This document shows, one piece after another, positions 27,341 to 36,462 of a DNA stretch of 51,908 nucleotides. The notes beneath the pieces are model-generated. The model was not told the DNA's origin and did no database searches. It saw nothing but the letters and a program-made list of their open reading frames with translations. Within the stretch, counting starts at the first letter, position 1. Each line of letters begins with the position of its first letter. The position numbers and the translations under genes are program-made. The stretch comes from Burkholderiales bacterium. Its GTDB lineage: Bacteria; Pseudomonadota; Gammaproteobacteria; Burkholderiales; UBA11063. The stretch is from NCBI GenBank assembly GCA_019748155.1, contig JAIEPY010000014.1:1-51908 (forward strand). The letters are read 5' to 3'.

Positions 27341-27377
27341 ATAAAGAGGACTAAGCAATTTGCTTAGCCCTCTTTAT
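27341..27377 (-). terminator. Terminator between pilin 1 and the PglL-like gene
   Basis: ATAAAGAGGACTAAGC (27341-27356) pairs with GCTTAGCCCTCTTTAT (27362-27377) with one imperfect pair and a five-base loop, 17 bases past the pilin stop. The next gene starts only 19 bases later, leaving no room for its own promoter, so readthrough probably sets a high pilin to low transferase ratio. Confidence 0.75.
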
Positions 27378-27394
27378 TGAGATTTTATAAAGAA

Positions 27395-27814
27395 TTAAGA
27401 TTTACAGTTAGATGGACGGTATTGGTTAATTAAAGTACCATTAGCAGTACAAGACCATGTGATGCCAGAGCCAGAAGTTGTAGGAGTAAATACAATATTA
27501 GATGACGCAGTAGGTATACCTGAAATTGATGTAGTAACCGTAATCGCACCACCAGCACCCACAGTAACAGCACTTACGTTCGTACCTGAGATAGACGTAG
27601 CTAAACCTGCCTGAGAATTAGTAGTTGGTAAAGCTCCCTGAGATTGGTAGTATTCCGCTACAGATGTCTTAGCTTGGCTGGCAAAAGTCAACGCTTCTGA
27701 CACTTTAGCACGGATAATATAATTTTGATAAGCAGGGATAGCAATCGCTGCCAAAACCCCGATAATCGCAACCGCAATCATTAATTCGATAATTGTGAAA
27801 CCTTTGTTTTTCAT
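27395..27814 (-). CDS. Type IV major pilin, copy 1
   Basis: A 139-residue prepilin. The class III leader MKNKG is cleaved before Phe6 by PilD, and [20 protein letters not shown] with Glu at +5 forms the assembly helix. The body is rich in Ser and Thr (about 60-115), and the C-terminal disulphide loop spans Cys122 and Cys137, ending Asn-Cys-Lys-Ser. A C-terminal Ser after the last Cys is the glycosylation site of TfpO-type pilins in Pseudomonas and Acinetobacter. By eye it differs from copy 2 at nine of 139 residues, clustered at 33-38 and in the disulphide loop. GAGGAAAA is a strong ribosome site. It precedes the PglL-like gene. Confidence 0.93.
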   Translation of the reverse strand: MKNKGFTIIELMIAVAIIGVLAAIAIPAYQNYIIRAKVSEALTFASQAKTSVAEYYQSQGALPTTNSQAGLATSISGTNVSAVTVGAGGAITVTTSISGIPTASSNIVFTPTTSGSGITWSCTANGTLINQYRPSNCKS

Positions 27815-27863
27815 GATGTTTTCCTCAAATTAAAAATTAACTTTTAAAATCTTATTCAGATTT

Positions 27864-27889
27864 TTTACTCTTCCTGACTCTATTCTACT
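27864..27889 (-). promoter_or_regulatory. Shared upstream block of pilin 1 (candidate promoter)
   Basis: The block on the minus strand containing TAGAAT (27887-27882) and then GGAAGAGTAAA is conserved upstream of pilin 2 at nearly the same distance from the ATG (68 against 71 bases). TAGAAT could be the -10. An imperfect palindrome (CTACTCTAGTGTAG, plus strand, 27885-27898) overlaps it. No sigma-54 box of the TGGCAC-N5-TTGC type was found. Confidence 0.45.
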
Positions 27890-28045
27890 CTAGTGTAGTT
27901 AAATATGCACGATAAACGTTGATTAATAATAGTTGCATCGTAAAATAATTAATAATATTTGAAGTAAGCTGTTGTTTAGAATCTTTTTTATAATGTTGCT
28001 GAATGTTACATCTATTCTGCAGGAACAGCTTGCGTAATTAATGGT

Positions 28046-28083
28046 GAATAAAAAAGCTAACCAGATGGCTAGCTTTTTTATTC
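28046..28083 (-). terminator. Intrinsic terminator after pilin 2
   Basis: GAATAAAAAAGCTA and TAGCTTTTTTATTC pair perfectly, with CC/GG extending the stem past one mismatch, around a four-base loop; a T6 run closes it on the minus strand. It begins 12 bases past the pilin 2 stop and should insulate pilin 2 from pilin 1. Confidence 0.85.
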
Positions 28084-28095
28084 AAAGATATTTGA

Positions 28096-28515
28096 TTAAG
28101 ACTTACAATTAGATGGACGGTATTGATTATCCAAGTTTCCACCGCTAGTACAAGACCAAGTAATTCCTGAACCAGAAGTGGTAGGACTAAATACAATATT
28201 AGACGACGCAGTAGGTACACCTGAAATTGATGTAGTAACAGTAATCGCACCACCAGCACCCACAGTAACAGCACTTACGTTAGTACCCGAGATAGATGTA
28301 GCCAAACCTGCCTGAGAATTAGTAGTTGGTAAAGCTCCCTGAGATTGGTAGTATTCCGCTACAGATGTTTTAGCTTGACTGGCAAAAGTTAATGCTTCTG
28401 CCACTTTAGCACGGGTAACATAGTTTTGATAAGCAGGGATAGCAATCGCTGCCAAAACCCCGATAATTGCAACCGCAATCATTAATTCGATAATTGTGAA
28501 ACCTTTGTTTTTCAT
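28096..28515 (-). CDS. Type IV major pilin, copy 2
   Basis: A second 139-residue prepilin almost identical to copy 1, with the same leader [11 protein letters not shown], the same Ser/Thr-rich body and the same C-terminal NCKS. Differences: VTRAKVAEA in place of [12 protein letters not shown] for GIP, FSP for FTP, and TSGGNLDN for TANGTLIN in the disulphide loop between Cys122 and Cys137. It has its own promoter block, strong ribosome site and terminator, so it is an independent transcription unit. The pair looks like a recent tandem duplication of about 700 bases with change in the surface-exposed loop. Confidence 0.93.
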   Translation of the reverse strand: MKNKGFTIIELMIAVAIIGVLAAIAIPAYQNYVTRAKVAEALTFASQAKTSVAEYYQSQGALPTTNSQAGLATSISGTNVSAVTVGAGGAITVTTSISGVPTASSNIVFSPTTSGSGITWSCTSGGNLDNQYRPSNCKS

Positions 28516-28567
28516 GATGTTTTCCTCTAATTAAAAATTAAGTTTAAAATCCCTTTTTATGGGTATC

Positions 28568-28593
28568 TTTACTCTTCCTAACATAATTCTACT
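28568..28593 (-). promoter_or_regulatory. Shared upstream block of pilin 2 (candidate promoter)
   Basis: Counterpart of 27864-27889, with TAGAAT at 28591-28586 on the minus strand and the same GGAAGAGTAAA. Here CTAGTAGATTT and CTAGTAGAATT form an 11-base near-perfect direct repeat across the -10, a possible regulator site. The rest of the 204-base gap to cadA holds only AT-rich sequence. Confidence 0.45.
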
Positions 28594-28719
28594 AGAAATC
28601 TACTAGTTTGGCTAATTAATAGTTTATTTAATGTGATTTTTATGCCGCTTATTGCTGTTTTGCTGGCTAAGATATTGTTTTTATTTCTTATAATTGTGTT
28701 GTGTATCAGCGCAATAAAA

Positions 28720-30855
28720 TTAGTCTAGTACCTTAATTGTCAGATCACCATCCTTATCTTCTTCTGCACCATGAATATCGCTAGCAAACCCAGGAACTTC
28801 CTTTCCAATGTTTTCCAGCATAATTAAATAATCAAGTACTTTGCGCGATTTTACTGTGATTTTTTCACCCGGCATTATTAGCGGCACGCCTGGTGGGTAG
28901 GGTAGAACCATTACCGCACTAGTATGATTTTCTAGCTGCGCCATTTTGATAGTTTTAGCGTATCCCTTGACTAACTTTTGAAATGCCTGATGTGGCGTCA
29001 TTTCAATTTCCGGGAGACAATCAAATGCCTGATACATCATATTTGGTAAATCATATTGTTGCATTAAATGATGAATTTTTTCAGCTAGTTCTTTAATACG
29101 CATTTTACGATAAAATTGAGGGTATTCCTGATAGAGATTTGGCAGCATCTCCCGAACTAAACGATTAGCATCAAAATCAGTCTTGAAGTCGTTGAGGATA
29201 GTCAGTAATTTCATTGATTTAGGACGGCTGATTCCAATGCTAAATAAAAATAACATAGTATATGGACCAGTTTTTTCAACAATAACGCCATGATAATCCA
29301 GATACATGGTAACGATGCAGGCAGGAATACCGAAATCTTTAAGTGTATTGTTCTCAATTCCAGGAGTCAAAACTGTAACTTTAATTGGATCAAGATAAAT
29401 GTGTTTGGCATCTTGCTGTTTAAAACCATGCCACGCCTCTTCTGGTTTTAGCTCCCAGCACTCAGGTTCATCTATCTCATCTGGTTGCCAGATATCAAAA
29501 TACCAGTCGGATGCACTTTCTCTGAGTTTTTTGATCTCTTTGCGAAAATTAGTTGCACGTTTGATTGAGCGGTTAATAAGATGAAAGCCGCGTTCTCCAC
29601 GCATCATTGCGGCAGCAATTTCACAACTAGCGGTTATTTGATAGAGTGGGCTGGTGGAAGTATGCATCATATAACATTCATCCATAATCTCTTTATCAAT
29701 TTTACCTTTAATATGTATCATTGAGGCTTGCGAGAATGCGGCCAATAACTTATGCGTTGAGTGGGTTTCAAAAATTATTTGTTCACCAATCACACTATTA
29801 CACATGCCATACTTACCCTTATAGATCGGATGAAAGTTAGTATAAGGAATCCATGCGCTGTCAAAGTGTAGTTTGTTTACTTTTAGAGTTTTTTTGATGT
29901 ACTCGGTGTTATAGAGTAGACCATCATAAGTTGAGTTAGTGATTACGGCATAACTAGGCCATTTAGCTGCAATAGGAGACTGCTCTATTTTCTGTTGAAT
30001 GGCTTCACTGGTAAATTCATTTTGTGGAATTCCTCCCAATATTCCGTAGGCATTGCGGGTTGGGCGTAGATAGATAGGTACCACATCAGTCATCATCATA
30101 AAGTGACAGATTGATTTATGGCAGTTACGGTCAACTAAAATAGTATCACCTTCACCAGCCGAAAATAAGCCAACCATTTTATTAGCAGTCGAGGTTCCAT
30201 TAGTAACAATATATGAATAATCGGCATTAAAGGTTTCGGCAATAAAAGTTTCAGCTTCTTTATGTAGTCCTGAGTGATCCAATAGGCTACCTAATTCTGG
30301 AACTGAGATTGAAATATCTGCTTTGAAGGTATTTGCTCCGAAGAAATCATAAAATACCGCACCGATTGGTGAGCGAGTGAAGGCAGTACCGCCCATATGT
30401 CCCGGAGTACAAAACGTATATTTATTGGAGTTCACATAGTTCATTAATTCTTTAGTAAAAGGAGGAATAATTTTATCCTGATAGTTATTGATTGCGCGGA
30501 TAATTCGTTGCATATCATTACTGATCAGGTGCTGATCATATTGCAAGAAATCTAAGGTCAGTTTAAAATTAGAGAGTTCAAGGTCAAGTTCATTATGATT
30601 GGTATAAATTGCAAAGATCGGCAGATCAGGGTTTATTTCCGCTAATACTTCAACTGAATTAAGTGAAATTAGCTCCCAGTCCATAATATAACTTACAATT
30701 CGTGCATTATGCTTTAGTGTAGAAATAGTATCATCCAGCGAAGAGCTATTGATAATAGTATAACCCTGTTCTGCCAAAAGAGTTGTTAAGCGATTTAAGA
30801 AGAGTTTTTTTTGTTCATTTAAACGATGATTATAAGTGATTAAAATGTCTTTCAT
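28720..30855 (-). CDS. cadA: Lysine decarboxylase (CadA/LdcC type)
   Basis: A fold-type I PLP enzyme of 711 residues converting lysine to cadaverine and carbon dioxide, consuming a proton. The N-terminal 130 residues form the flavodoxin-like wing domain, the core begins around YTFCTPGHMGGTAF, and the PLP-binding Lys369 is in ETHSTHKLLAAFSQAS, very like Escherichia CadA/LdcC. The C-terminal part retains LPYPPGVPLIMPGE and PGFASDIHGA. Related ornithine and arginine decarboxylases share the fold, but the match across ECWELKPEEAWHGF and YLDPIKVTVLTPG favours lysine. No cadB antiporter or cadC regulator adjoins it, so a role in polyamine supply or in ppGpp-linked acid stress cannot be separated. 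Confidence 0.88.
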   Translation of the reverse strand: MKDILITYNHRLNEQKKLFLNRLTTLLAEQGYTIINSSSLDDTISTLKHNARIVSYIMDWELISLNSVEVLAEINPDLPIFAIYTNHNELDLELSNFKLTLDFLQYDQHLISNDMQRIIRAINNYQDKIIPPFTKELMNYVNSNKYTFCTPGHMGGTAFTRSPIGAVFYDFFGANTFKADISISVPELGSLLDHSGLHKEAETFIAETFNADYSYIVTNGTSTANKMVGLFSAGEGDTILVDRNCHKSICHFMMMTDVVPIYLRPTRNAYGILGGIPQNEFTSEAIQQKIEQSPIAAKWPSYAVITNSTYDGLLYNTEYIKKTLKVNKLHFDSAWIPYTNFHPIYKGKYGMCNSVIGEQIIFETHSTHKLLAAFSQASMIHIKGKIDKEIMDECYMMHTSTSPLYQITASCEIAAAMMRGERGFHLINRSIKRATNFRKEIKKLRESASDWYFDIWQPDEIDEPECWELKPEEAWHGFKQQDAKHIYLDPIKVTVLTPGIENNTLKDFGIPACIVTMYLDYHGVIVEKTGPYTMLFLFSIGISRPKSMKLLTILNDFKTDFDANRLVREMLPNLYQEYPQFYRKMRIKELAEKIHHLMQQYDLPNMMYQAFDCLPEIEMTPHQAFQKLVKGYAKTIKMAQLENHTSAVMVLPYPPGVPLIMPGEKITVKSRKVLDYLIMLENIGKEVPGFASDIHGAEEDKDGDLTIKVLD

Positions 30856-30974
30856 TTATTTCTCGTTTCAGTAAATACTAGGGTTTTTTATTATGTTTAT
30901 TTATTCATCATAACATTTTAGGATGGATAAGCAGAAGATTTTATGGTTATTTGATGCATATGAAGCAGGCAATG

Positions 30975-31871
30975 CTATTTATCATTTATTAGTAAACTAA
31001 TTGCGGCACTGGAGTATACTTTAAGTCCTGTACTATCTTGGATAACTAGGGCGCCTTGCTCATCTATATCAAGGTGTTTTCCCTCAGCTATAGAATTACC
31101 GTTTTGCATAATGGTAACTTGTTTACCTAGATGGCAGCAATTATCCAGCCACTCACGGCGTAATAATGCAAAACCAAAGAGGTTAAATTCACCAATCAGA
31201 TTATCAATACTAGTAACTAATTCTACCAGTAATTTATTACGTTCCCAAGAGGCAAAGTTATCTAAGCCAATTCCTATTATAGTATGAAATTGTTGATTGC
31301 GAACCAAGTTTTCCACTAAAATTCCGGCGACCTTATTTTGATTGACATAGATATCATTGGGCCATTTGATAGCATTCTGAATTGCATAGTTTTTAAGCAG
31401 TCGATTAATCGCCACCGCACAAATGATTGGCAGGAGAGCGATATTATAATTGCTAGGAAATACGTAAACAATGCTGAGGGTTAAATCTTCTGCAATTTTG
31501 CTTAGCCAGCGTCTGCCAAAACGCCCGCGACCGGAATATTGCCAGTCACAGCTGATTATAGTTTTGCTTTTAAATTGTTCAATATGTTTTAGAGCATAAG
31601 CATTGGTTGATTCAAGTTGATCAATTAATTGCAAATTATAATCAAGATTATTCTGAAGCATTAATTGCTTGATTCTTGCTGCATCAAACCAATCTAGTTG
31701 ATGAGAGAGGCTGTATGCAGTATCACTATTAATAATCAATCCTAGTTGGATTTGGTTGATTTTAGCTATGGTTTTTAGTATTTCCAGTGCTGTTGTTTTT
31801 AAACCGTGTGCAATCTCTGAAATAGAGGCTGGTTGATGCTTATTCAGCCAATGGAGTAGTTTAATTTCCAT
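30975..31871 (-). CDS. birA: Biotin--[acetyl-CoA-carboxylase] ligase, BirA
   Basis: Attaches biotin to the carrier subunit of acetyl-CoA carboxylase. The 298-residue protein has an N-terminal winged-helix-like segment (IKLLHWLNKHQPASISEIA), so it may also act as a repressor of biotin genes, then the ligase core with the biotinyl-AMP loop SGRGRFGRRW, KWPNDIY and KVAGILVE, and a C-terminal SH3-like domain. The ATG at 31871 lies inside the end of rfaE2 (11-base overlap); a GTG two codons earlier is an alternative. Both genes should be cotranscribed. Confidence 0.92.
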   Translation of the reverse strand: MEIKLLHWLNKHQPASISEIAHGLKTTALEILKTIAKINQIQLGLIINSDTAYSLSHQLDWFDAARIKQLMLQNNLDYNLQLIDQLESTNAYALKHIEQFKSKTIISCDWQYSGRGRFGRRWLSKIAEDLTLSIVYVFPSNYNIALLPIICAVAINRLLKNYAIQNAIKWPNDIYVNQNKVAGILVENLVRNQQFHTIIGIGLDNFASWERNKLLVELVTSIDNLIGEFNLFGFALLRREWLDNCCHLGKQVTIMQNGNSIAEGKHLDIDEQGALVIQDSTGLKVYSSAAISLLINDK

Positions 31872-32361
31872 GATCACGAATCTTAGTAACTAGTTTAGTG
31901 GTAGAGGTATCAAATAAAAATGGGATGGAGTGAACTTGTCCACCATTTGCCAGTACTTCTTTGCTTCCAACGATATTTTCAATATTCCAATCACCACCTT
32001 TGACTAATACTTGTGGCATAATTTGTAAAATTAGCTCAAGTGGCGTATCACTATCAAATGAAGTAACAAAATCTACCGCTTCAAGGCTTGCCATAACTGC
32101 CATGCGATTAGCTAAGTTATTGATTGGGCGATCGTCACCTTTTCCTTGGCGTTTAACTGATTCATCACTGTTTAGGGCGACAATCATTGCAGCACCTTGT
32201 GCTCGGGCTTGTGCCAAATAAGTTACATGTCCACGGTGTAAAATATCAAAACAGCCATTGGTAAATACCAGTGGTAATTTAGTTTTTAATTCAGATCGGC
32301 GTGCAGATAGTTCATGAGGGAGAATGATTTTCTGTTCAAATGATGGTGCAAGGTAATTCAT
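31861..32361 (-). CDS. rfaE2: D-glycero-beta-D-manno-heptose 1-phosphate adenylyltransferase
   Basis: A 166-residue stand-alone cytidylyltransferase-fold enzyme that makes ADP-heptose for the lipopolysaccharide core. The nucleotidyl-transfer motif VFTNGCFDILHRGHV is complete, followed by NSDESVKRQGKG and the VLVKGGDW segment typical of RfaE domain II. In enteric bacteria this domain is fused to the kinase HldE; in Neisseria and other betaproteobacteria the two are separate, as here, and the kinase is not in the window. An extended -10 promoter lies about 40 bases upstream. Confidence 0.93.
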   Translation of the reverse strand: MNYLAPSFEQKIILPHELSARRSELKTKLPLVFTNGCFDILHRGHVTYLAQARAQGAAMIVALNSDESVKRQGKGDDRPINNLANRMAVMASLEAVDFVTSFDSDTPLELILQIMPQVLVKGGDWNIENIVGSKEVLANGGQVHSIPFLFDTSTTKLVTKIRDHGN

Positions 32362-32399
32362 GTTATATTATTTCCAAATACGTCAATTAAAGTACGGTA

Positions 32400-32408
32400 A
32401 TTATAACA
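32400..32408 (-). promoter_or_regulatory. Extended -10 promoter for rfaE2-birA
   Basis: On the minus strand TGTTATAAT is a perfect TGnTATAAT box, 38 bases before the rfaE2 ATG. The -35 region is weak. The same box type drives the PMT genes. Confidence 0.5.
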
Positions 32409-32451
32409 TTATCTCATAACTGCTCACACTATATCGTTTCTCGTTTTTTCT

Positions 32452-33027
32452 TCAGAATAACTCTAGGTTAGCTTGCCTAATTGGCGCGAAACTAGTGCGG
32501 TGGATTCCCTTGATAACTCCATGCTTTGTAATAGCTTCAAGATGAAGCTTTGTCCCATAACCTTTATGCTTAGCAAAACCATACTGAGGGTAGAGCCTAT
32601 CTAGTTCAATTAGCTGCTGATCGCGAGTAACTTTAGCTAAAATTGAAGCTGCAGATATTTCTGCTATCAGTGCATCTCCGCCAACGATTGCTTCTGCGGC
32701 AATGGTAAGCTGTGCTGGAGTTTTATTCCCATCGATTAGTGCTTTGTGTGGGGTAATATTCAACGCATTAATTGCGCGCTTCATTGCCAACAATGATGCT
32801 TGTAAAATATTTAGTTCATCAATTTCAGCAACGCTAGCTTCAGCGATAGCAAAAGCTAAACTATCACGGATAATTAGCTCAAATAATTGCTCACGCTTTT
32901 TTTCGGATAATTTTTTGGAGTCATTCAGTCCGGCAATCGGTTTATCTGGATTGAGAATCACTGCAGCAGCAACCACATTGCCTGCCAATGGTCCACGTCC
33001 AGCTTCATCAACTCCGCAAATTAGCAT
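32452..33027 (-). CDS. rnhB: Ribonuclease HII
   Basis: Cleaves RNA in RNA/DNA hybrids and removes misincorporated ribonucleotides. The 191-residue protein opens with the signature [13 protein letters not shown], giving metal-binding Asp7 and Glu8; DGNK and SILAKVTRD supply the remaining acidic and basic residues, and [14 protein letters not shown] is the conserved C-terminal part. It overlaps the end of lpxB by seven bases and is the last gene of the lipid A operon. Confidence 0.95.
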   Translation of the reverse strand: MLICGVDEAGRGPLAGNVVAAAVILNPDKPIAGLNDSKKLSEKKREQLFELIIRDSLAFAIAEASVAEIDELNILQASLLAMKRAINALNITPHKALIDGNKTPAQLTIAAEAIVGGDALIAEISAASILAKVTRDQQLIELDRLYPQYGFAKHKGYGTKLHLEAITKHGVIKGIHRTSFAPIRQANLELF

Positions 33028-34163
33028 TTGCCAATCAATTCTAAAACTGCGCGAGCTCCTTCAATATTGGCGTCTTGACGCAATTGCTGATGGAGGGTGT
33101 AAAATTCACTAATCATTGCTTGTTGTTGAGCCTTATTATTGTATAAATCAATCATGTATTGGCTCATTTGTTCGGCATTCGCATCTTCTTGCAAAAACTC
33201 TTTGACAACTTCACGTCCAGCAATAATATTTGGTTGACCGACATATTTGATGGTGATTTTTTTACGAACCATCCACTCGGTAAATTTATTTATTTTATAA
33301 CAAATCAGCATTGGTTTTTTACATAGTGCCGCTTCAAGGCTAACCGTTCCACTTTTGGCAATTGCAAAATCACAGGCTTTGAGTGCATCGCGGGTACGGT
33401 TCAGAACTAATTGGTAACTAAATGGAACTTGATTTTTGTCAAGATACTCTTGCATTATGTTAAATGTACTCTCATTGGCAAAGGGAAATAGGAACAAGCA
33501 ATTGGGCACATTTTGAGCAATTTTAGTACAGGTATCAGCCAAGATTCTGGTTAAGCTATTTACTTCGCGCTTGCGACTGCCGCTGAGCACGGTATAGATA
33601 ACTTTATCTTGTGGTAAATTTAGCTTGCTACGGTATTTGTAGCTATCTATGTCCATTTCAATATCATTTGCCATTGGATGACCAATAAAACGTGCTGCCA
33701 TCTGTTCTTTATGGTAAATGGCTTCTTCAAAAGGAAAGATACAGAGCATTAAATCAGTTGATTTTTTGATTTTATGAATCCGCTCATAGCGCCATGCCCA
33801 GATAGTTGGGCTAATATAGTGTACGGTTTTAATTCCGGCTTGTTTGAGTTGGTTTTCAATATAAAAATTAAAATCAGGGGCATCAACGCCAATAAAAACG
33901 TCAGGCTTATAATCGAGTAATTCTTTGAGGATAGTTTTGCGTAATTTGAGGAGTTGCGGTAGAGATTTGACTACTTCAATATAGCCCATTACCGACAAGG
34001 TTTCCATATTATGCCAAGACTGAAAACCTACATCGCTCATCATTTTACCGCCAATACCGACGAACTCAACCTCATTAGGGTAAAGTTTTTGGATGGCCGA
34101 TATCAAAGAAGAGGCTAACATATCTCCTGAAGCCTCTCCTGCAATCATTGCTATTTTTAGCAT
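33021..34163 (-). CDS. lpxB: Lipid-A-disaccharide synthase
   Basis: Inverting GT19 glycosyltransferase joining UDP-2,3-diacylglucosamine and lipid X into the lipid A disaccharide at the inner face of the inner membrane. The 380-residue protein starts [18 protein letters not shown], the family signature, and shows [20 protein letters not shown] and the C-terminal donor-binding [11 protein letters not shown]. Its ATG shares a base with the lpxA stop (TAATG), so the two are translationally coupled. Confidence 0.96.
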   Translation of the reverse strand: MLKIAMIAGEASGDMLASSLISAIQKLYPNEVEFVGIGGKMMSDVGFQSWHNMETLSVMGYIEVVKSLPQLLKLRKTILKELLDYKPDVFIGVDAPDFNFYIENQLKQAGIKTVHYISPTIWAWRYERIHKIKKSTDLMLCIFPFEEAIYHKEQMAARFIGHPMANDIEMDIDSYKYRSKLNLPQDKVIYTVLSGSRKREVNSLTRILADTCTKIAQNVPNCLFLFPFANESTFNIMQEYLDKNQVPFSYQLVLNRTRDALKACDFAIAKSGTVSLEAALCKKPMLICYKINKFTEWMVRKKITIKYVGQPNIIAGREVVKEFLQEDANAEQMSQYMIDLYNNKAQQQAMISEFYTLHQQLRQDANIEGARAVLELIGKC

Positions 34164-34942
34164 TAACGAATTATTCCACGCGTAGATTGGGCAAAGAAAT
34201 CAACATACAGTTTTAATTCAGGATTTTCGACTGCCATTTCTTCAATAAAGGTTTTTGCTTCGCCATATGATAAACCATTGCGGTACAAAATTTTGTAGGC
34301 TTGCTTAATATTTTCAATTTGGGCAGCATTAAATCCACGACGTTTTAAACCCTCGCTATTAACCCCTTTAGGTTCAGCACGATAGCCTGATGCCATTGTG
34401 TAAGGAGGTATATCCTGAGCTACAGCAGTTTGACCACCGACCATAGCATGTTCACCAATAATACAAAATTGGTGCACGGGTACTAAGCCGCCTAAGATAA
34501 CCCAGTCTTTCACCGTGATATGTCCGGCGAGTGTCACACCATTAGCAAAAATTATGTTATTTCCAACGATACAATCATGAGCAATATGGACATAAGCCAT
34601 AATCCAGTTATTATCACCAATAACCGTTTCACCATTACCTTGCACTGTCCCGGTATTTAAAGTGCAGTATTCACGAATGGTATTATTTGAGCCAATAATA
34701 AGTTTAGTATCTTCATTTTGATATTTTTTATCTTGCGGAGCTTCACCGATTGAGGCAAAGTGATAGATTTTAGTACCGTTACCAATCGTGGTATTTCCGG
34801 TTAAATTTACATGATTACCAATCCAGCAGTTTTCACCTAAAACAACCTTTGGTCCAACTATTGAATATGCACCAACTTCGCAACCATCACCTAAAACTGC
34901 ATTACTATCGACAATAGCGCTTGGATGAATTTTTACTGTCAT
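34163..34942 (-). CDS. lpxA: UDP-N-acetylglucosamine acyltransferase
   Basis: First enzyme of lipid A synthesis, transferring a 3-hydroxyacyl chain from ACP to UDP-GlcNAc. The 259-residue left-handed beta-helix is built of hexapeptide repeats (IHPSAIVDSNAVLGDG, ITVKDWVILGG), with the catalytic His in YVHIAHDCIVGNN and the C-terminal helical part from about 190 (GLKRRGFNAAQIENIKQAYK). Length is typical. It begins two bases after fabZ with an AAAGGGG ribosome site. Confidence 0.96.
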   Translation of the reverse strand: MTVKIHPSAIVDSNAVLGDGCEVGAYSIVGPKVVLGENCWIGNHVNLTGNTTIGNGTKIYHFASIGEAPQDKKYQNEDTKLIIGSNNTIREYCTLNTGTVQGNGETVIGDNNWIMAYVHIAHDCIVGNNIIFANGVTLAGHITVKDWVILGGLVPVHQFCIIGEHAMVGGQTAVAQDIPPYTMASGYRAEPKGVNSEGLKRRGFNAAQIENIKQAYKILYRNGLSYGEAKTFIEEMAVENPELKLYVDFFAQSTRGIIR

Positions 34943-34944
34943 AA

Positions 34945-35403
34945 TTAAACCCCTTTCTTAGCGATCATGATTTCAGCTTCAGCTGCAACCTGATTGTCAA
35001 CTTTAGCTACCGCTTTGAATTTAGCAATTCCACGAGCTGCTTTTAGAAGCTCTACTTCAAAAACTAATTGATCACCAGGAATTACCTGACGCTTAAACCG
35101 CGCTTTATCGATTGCAGCAAAGAAGTATAACTCGTTCTCTTTACGCTCACCATGAGTTAATACTGATAATAAACCAGCAACTTGTGCCATTGCTTCAACA
35201 ATCAATACACCAGGCATTACCGGAAATTCAGCAAAATGTCCGACAAAAAAAGGTTCGTTGATGGTGACATTTTTTATTGCCCGGATTGTTTCACCAACTT
35301 TAACTTCAGTTACGCGATCGACCAAAAGAAAAGGGTAACGATGCGGCAAATGCTTCATTATCTCTAATATATTTAACTGTGTAACATCAAGTTGTTCACT
35401 CAT
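34945..35403 (-). CDS. fabZ: 3-hydroxyacyl-[acyl-carrier-protein] dehydratase
   Basis: Hot-dog-fold dehydratase of fatty acid synthesis, competing with LpxA for hydroxyacyl-ACP and therefore balancing phospholipid and lipid A. The 152-residue protein carries [13 protein letters not shown] with the catalytic His, [23 protein letters not shown] with the catalytic Glu, and the [14 protein letters not shown] segment. It overlaps lpxD by eight bases (ATGAGTGA). Confidence 0.96.
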   Translation of the reverse strand: MSEQLDVTQLNILEIMKHLPHRYPFLLVDRVTEVKVGETIRAIKNVTINEPFFVGHFAEFPVMPGVLIVEAMAQVAGLLSVLTHGERKENELYFFAAIDKARFKRQVIPGDQLVFEVELLKAARGIAKFKAVAKVDNQVAAEAEIMIAKKGV

Positions 35404-36433
35404 CTTGATTACCTTCTAATTGTTTAACTTTATTTTGTAAGTCACGGATTTTACCATTGGTTTTTTCAATATTGCGTAAGCTGACAAATATTTTTGCCCA
35501 CTCACGATACTCCATTGCAGTCATTCCGCATGAATATAATCCTGGTTTAGTAATGTTTTTACCAACATTTGAACTGGCACCAATGACGGTGTAGTCGCAA
35601 ATTTCTACATGATCTGCAATTCCAGCATTTCCGCCAAGCATACAGTAATTACCAATTTTAGTGTTACCCGCAATTCCAACTTGAGAAGCAATCCCAGTAT
35701 GTGCTCCGATTTCTACATTATGTGCAATTTGCACTAAGTTATCAATTCGGGCACCATCTTTAATTATTGTTGGCTGAAATGTACCGCAGTCTACGGTAGT
35801 ATTAGAACCAATTTCAACGTTATTACCAATAATTACGCCACCAATTTGTGGAATACGATTGTAATGTCTTTTTTCATCTTGGGCATTGCCAAAACCATCA
35901 GACCCAATCGCAGAGCCACTATGGAATACACAATCATCTCCGATAGTAACATTATCATAGATAGTTGCATTTGGGTAAATTGTTACATTATCACCAATTG
36001 TTACATTATCACCAATAACAACATTGGCAAAAATTTGGCAATTATCACCAATTTTGCTGTTTGCACCAATTACTGCATTATGACTAATACTTGGGCTTTT
36101 TCCTAATGTAGTGGATTCATCAACATAAGCGCGAGGAGAAACGCCTAGCGCTAATTTACGGCGAGGATTAAATAGATTGCTTACCAAGCTAAAATAATAG
36201 TACGGGTTTGGCGTGATAATCTGCGGCAGGGAAACATCTGTTCCGTCTTCTTCTTTAATAATAATTGCAGCCGCATTACAATTAAGCAGTGCTTTTTTAT
36301 ATTTATTATCCGATAGAAAAGTTATCTCACCTGGTGCTGCCAAATCAGTTGGTGCAATCGCGCTAACTGTTACATCAGCTCCCACCAAACGCCCACCAAA
36401 TCTTGCTACTAACTCAGACAGTTTATATTGCAT
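35396..36433 (-). CDS. lpxD: UDP-3-O-(3-hydroxyacyl)glucosamine N-acyltransferase
   Basis: Adds the N-linked hydroxyacyl chain in lipid A synthesis. The 345-residue protein has an N-terminal uridine-binding domain to about 100, a hexapeptide-repeat beta-helix with unusually regular repeats ([16 protein letters not shown]), the catalytic His in [14 protein letters not shown], and a C-terminal helical tail. The start was moved six codons in from the longest frame to the ATG of MQYKLSELV, which has AGAGG ten bases upstream. Confidence 0.95.
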   Translation of the reverse strand: MQYKLSELVARFGGRLVGADVTVSAIAPTDLAAPGEITFLSDNKYKKALLNCNAAAIIIKEEDGTDVSLPQIITPNPYYYFSLVSNLFNPRRKLALGVSPRAYVDESTTLGKSPSISHNAVIGANSKIGDNCQIFANVVIGDNVTIGDNVTIYPNATIYDNVTIGDDCVFHSGSAIGSDGFGNAQDEKRHYNRIPQIGGVIIGNNVEIGSNTTVDCGTFQPTIIKDGARIDNLVQIAHNVEIGAHTGIASQVGIAGNTKIGNYCMLGGNAGIADHVEICDYTVIGASSNVGKNITKPGLYSCGMTAMEYREWAKIFVSLRNIEKTNGKIRDLQNKVKQLEGNQDE

Positions 36434-36462
36434 CCTATTTAATCCTCTCAATCGATAATTAT

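Noticed and set aside
28642-28728. Plus-strand 28-codon hydrophobic frame upstream of pilin 2
   Set aside because: Overlaps the cadA end antisense and lies in AT-rich promoter sequence; no ribosome site.
35930-36060. Short DNA repeats resembling a tandem repeat array
   Set aside because: They encode the IGDNVTI hexapeptides of the LpxD beta-helix, so they are protein-level repeats, not CRISPR or satellite DNA.
35846-36106. Repetitive Ile/Asn-rich frame opposite lpxD
   Set aside because: Its repetition simply mirrors the hexapeptide repeats of LpxD.
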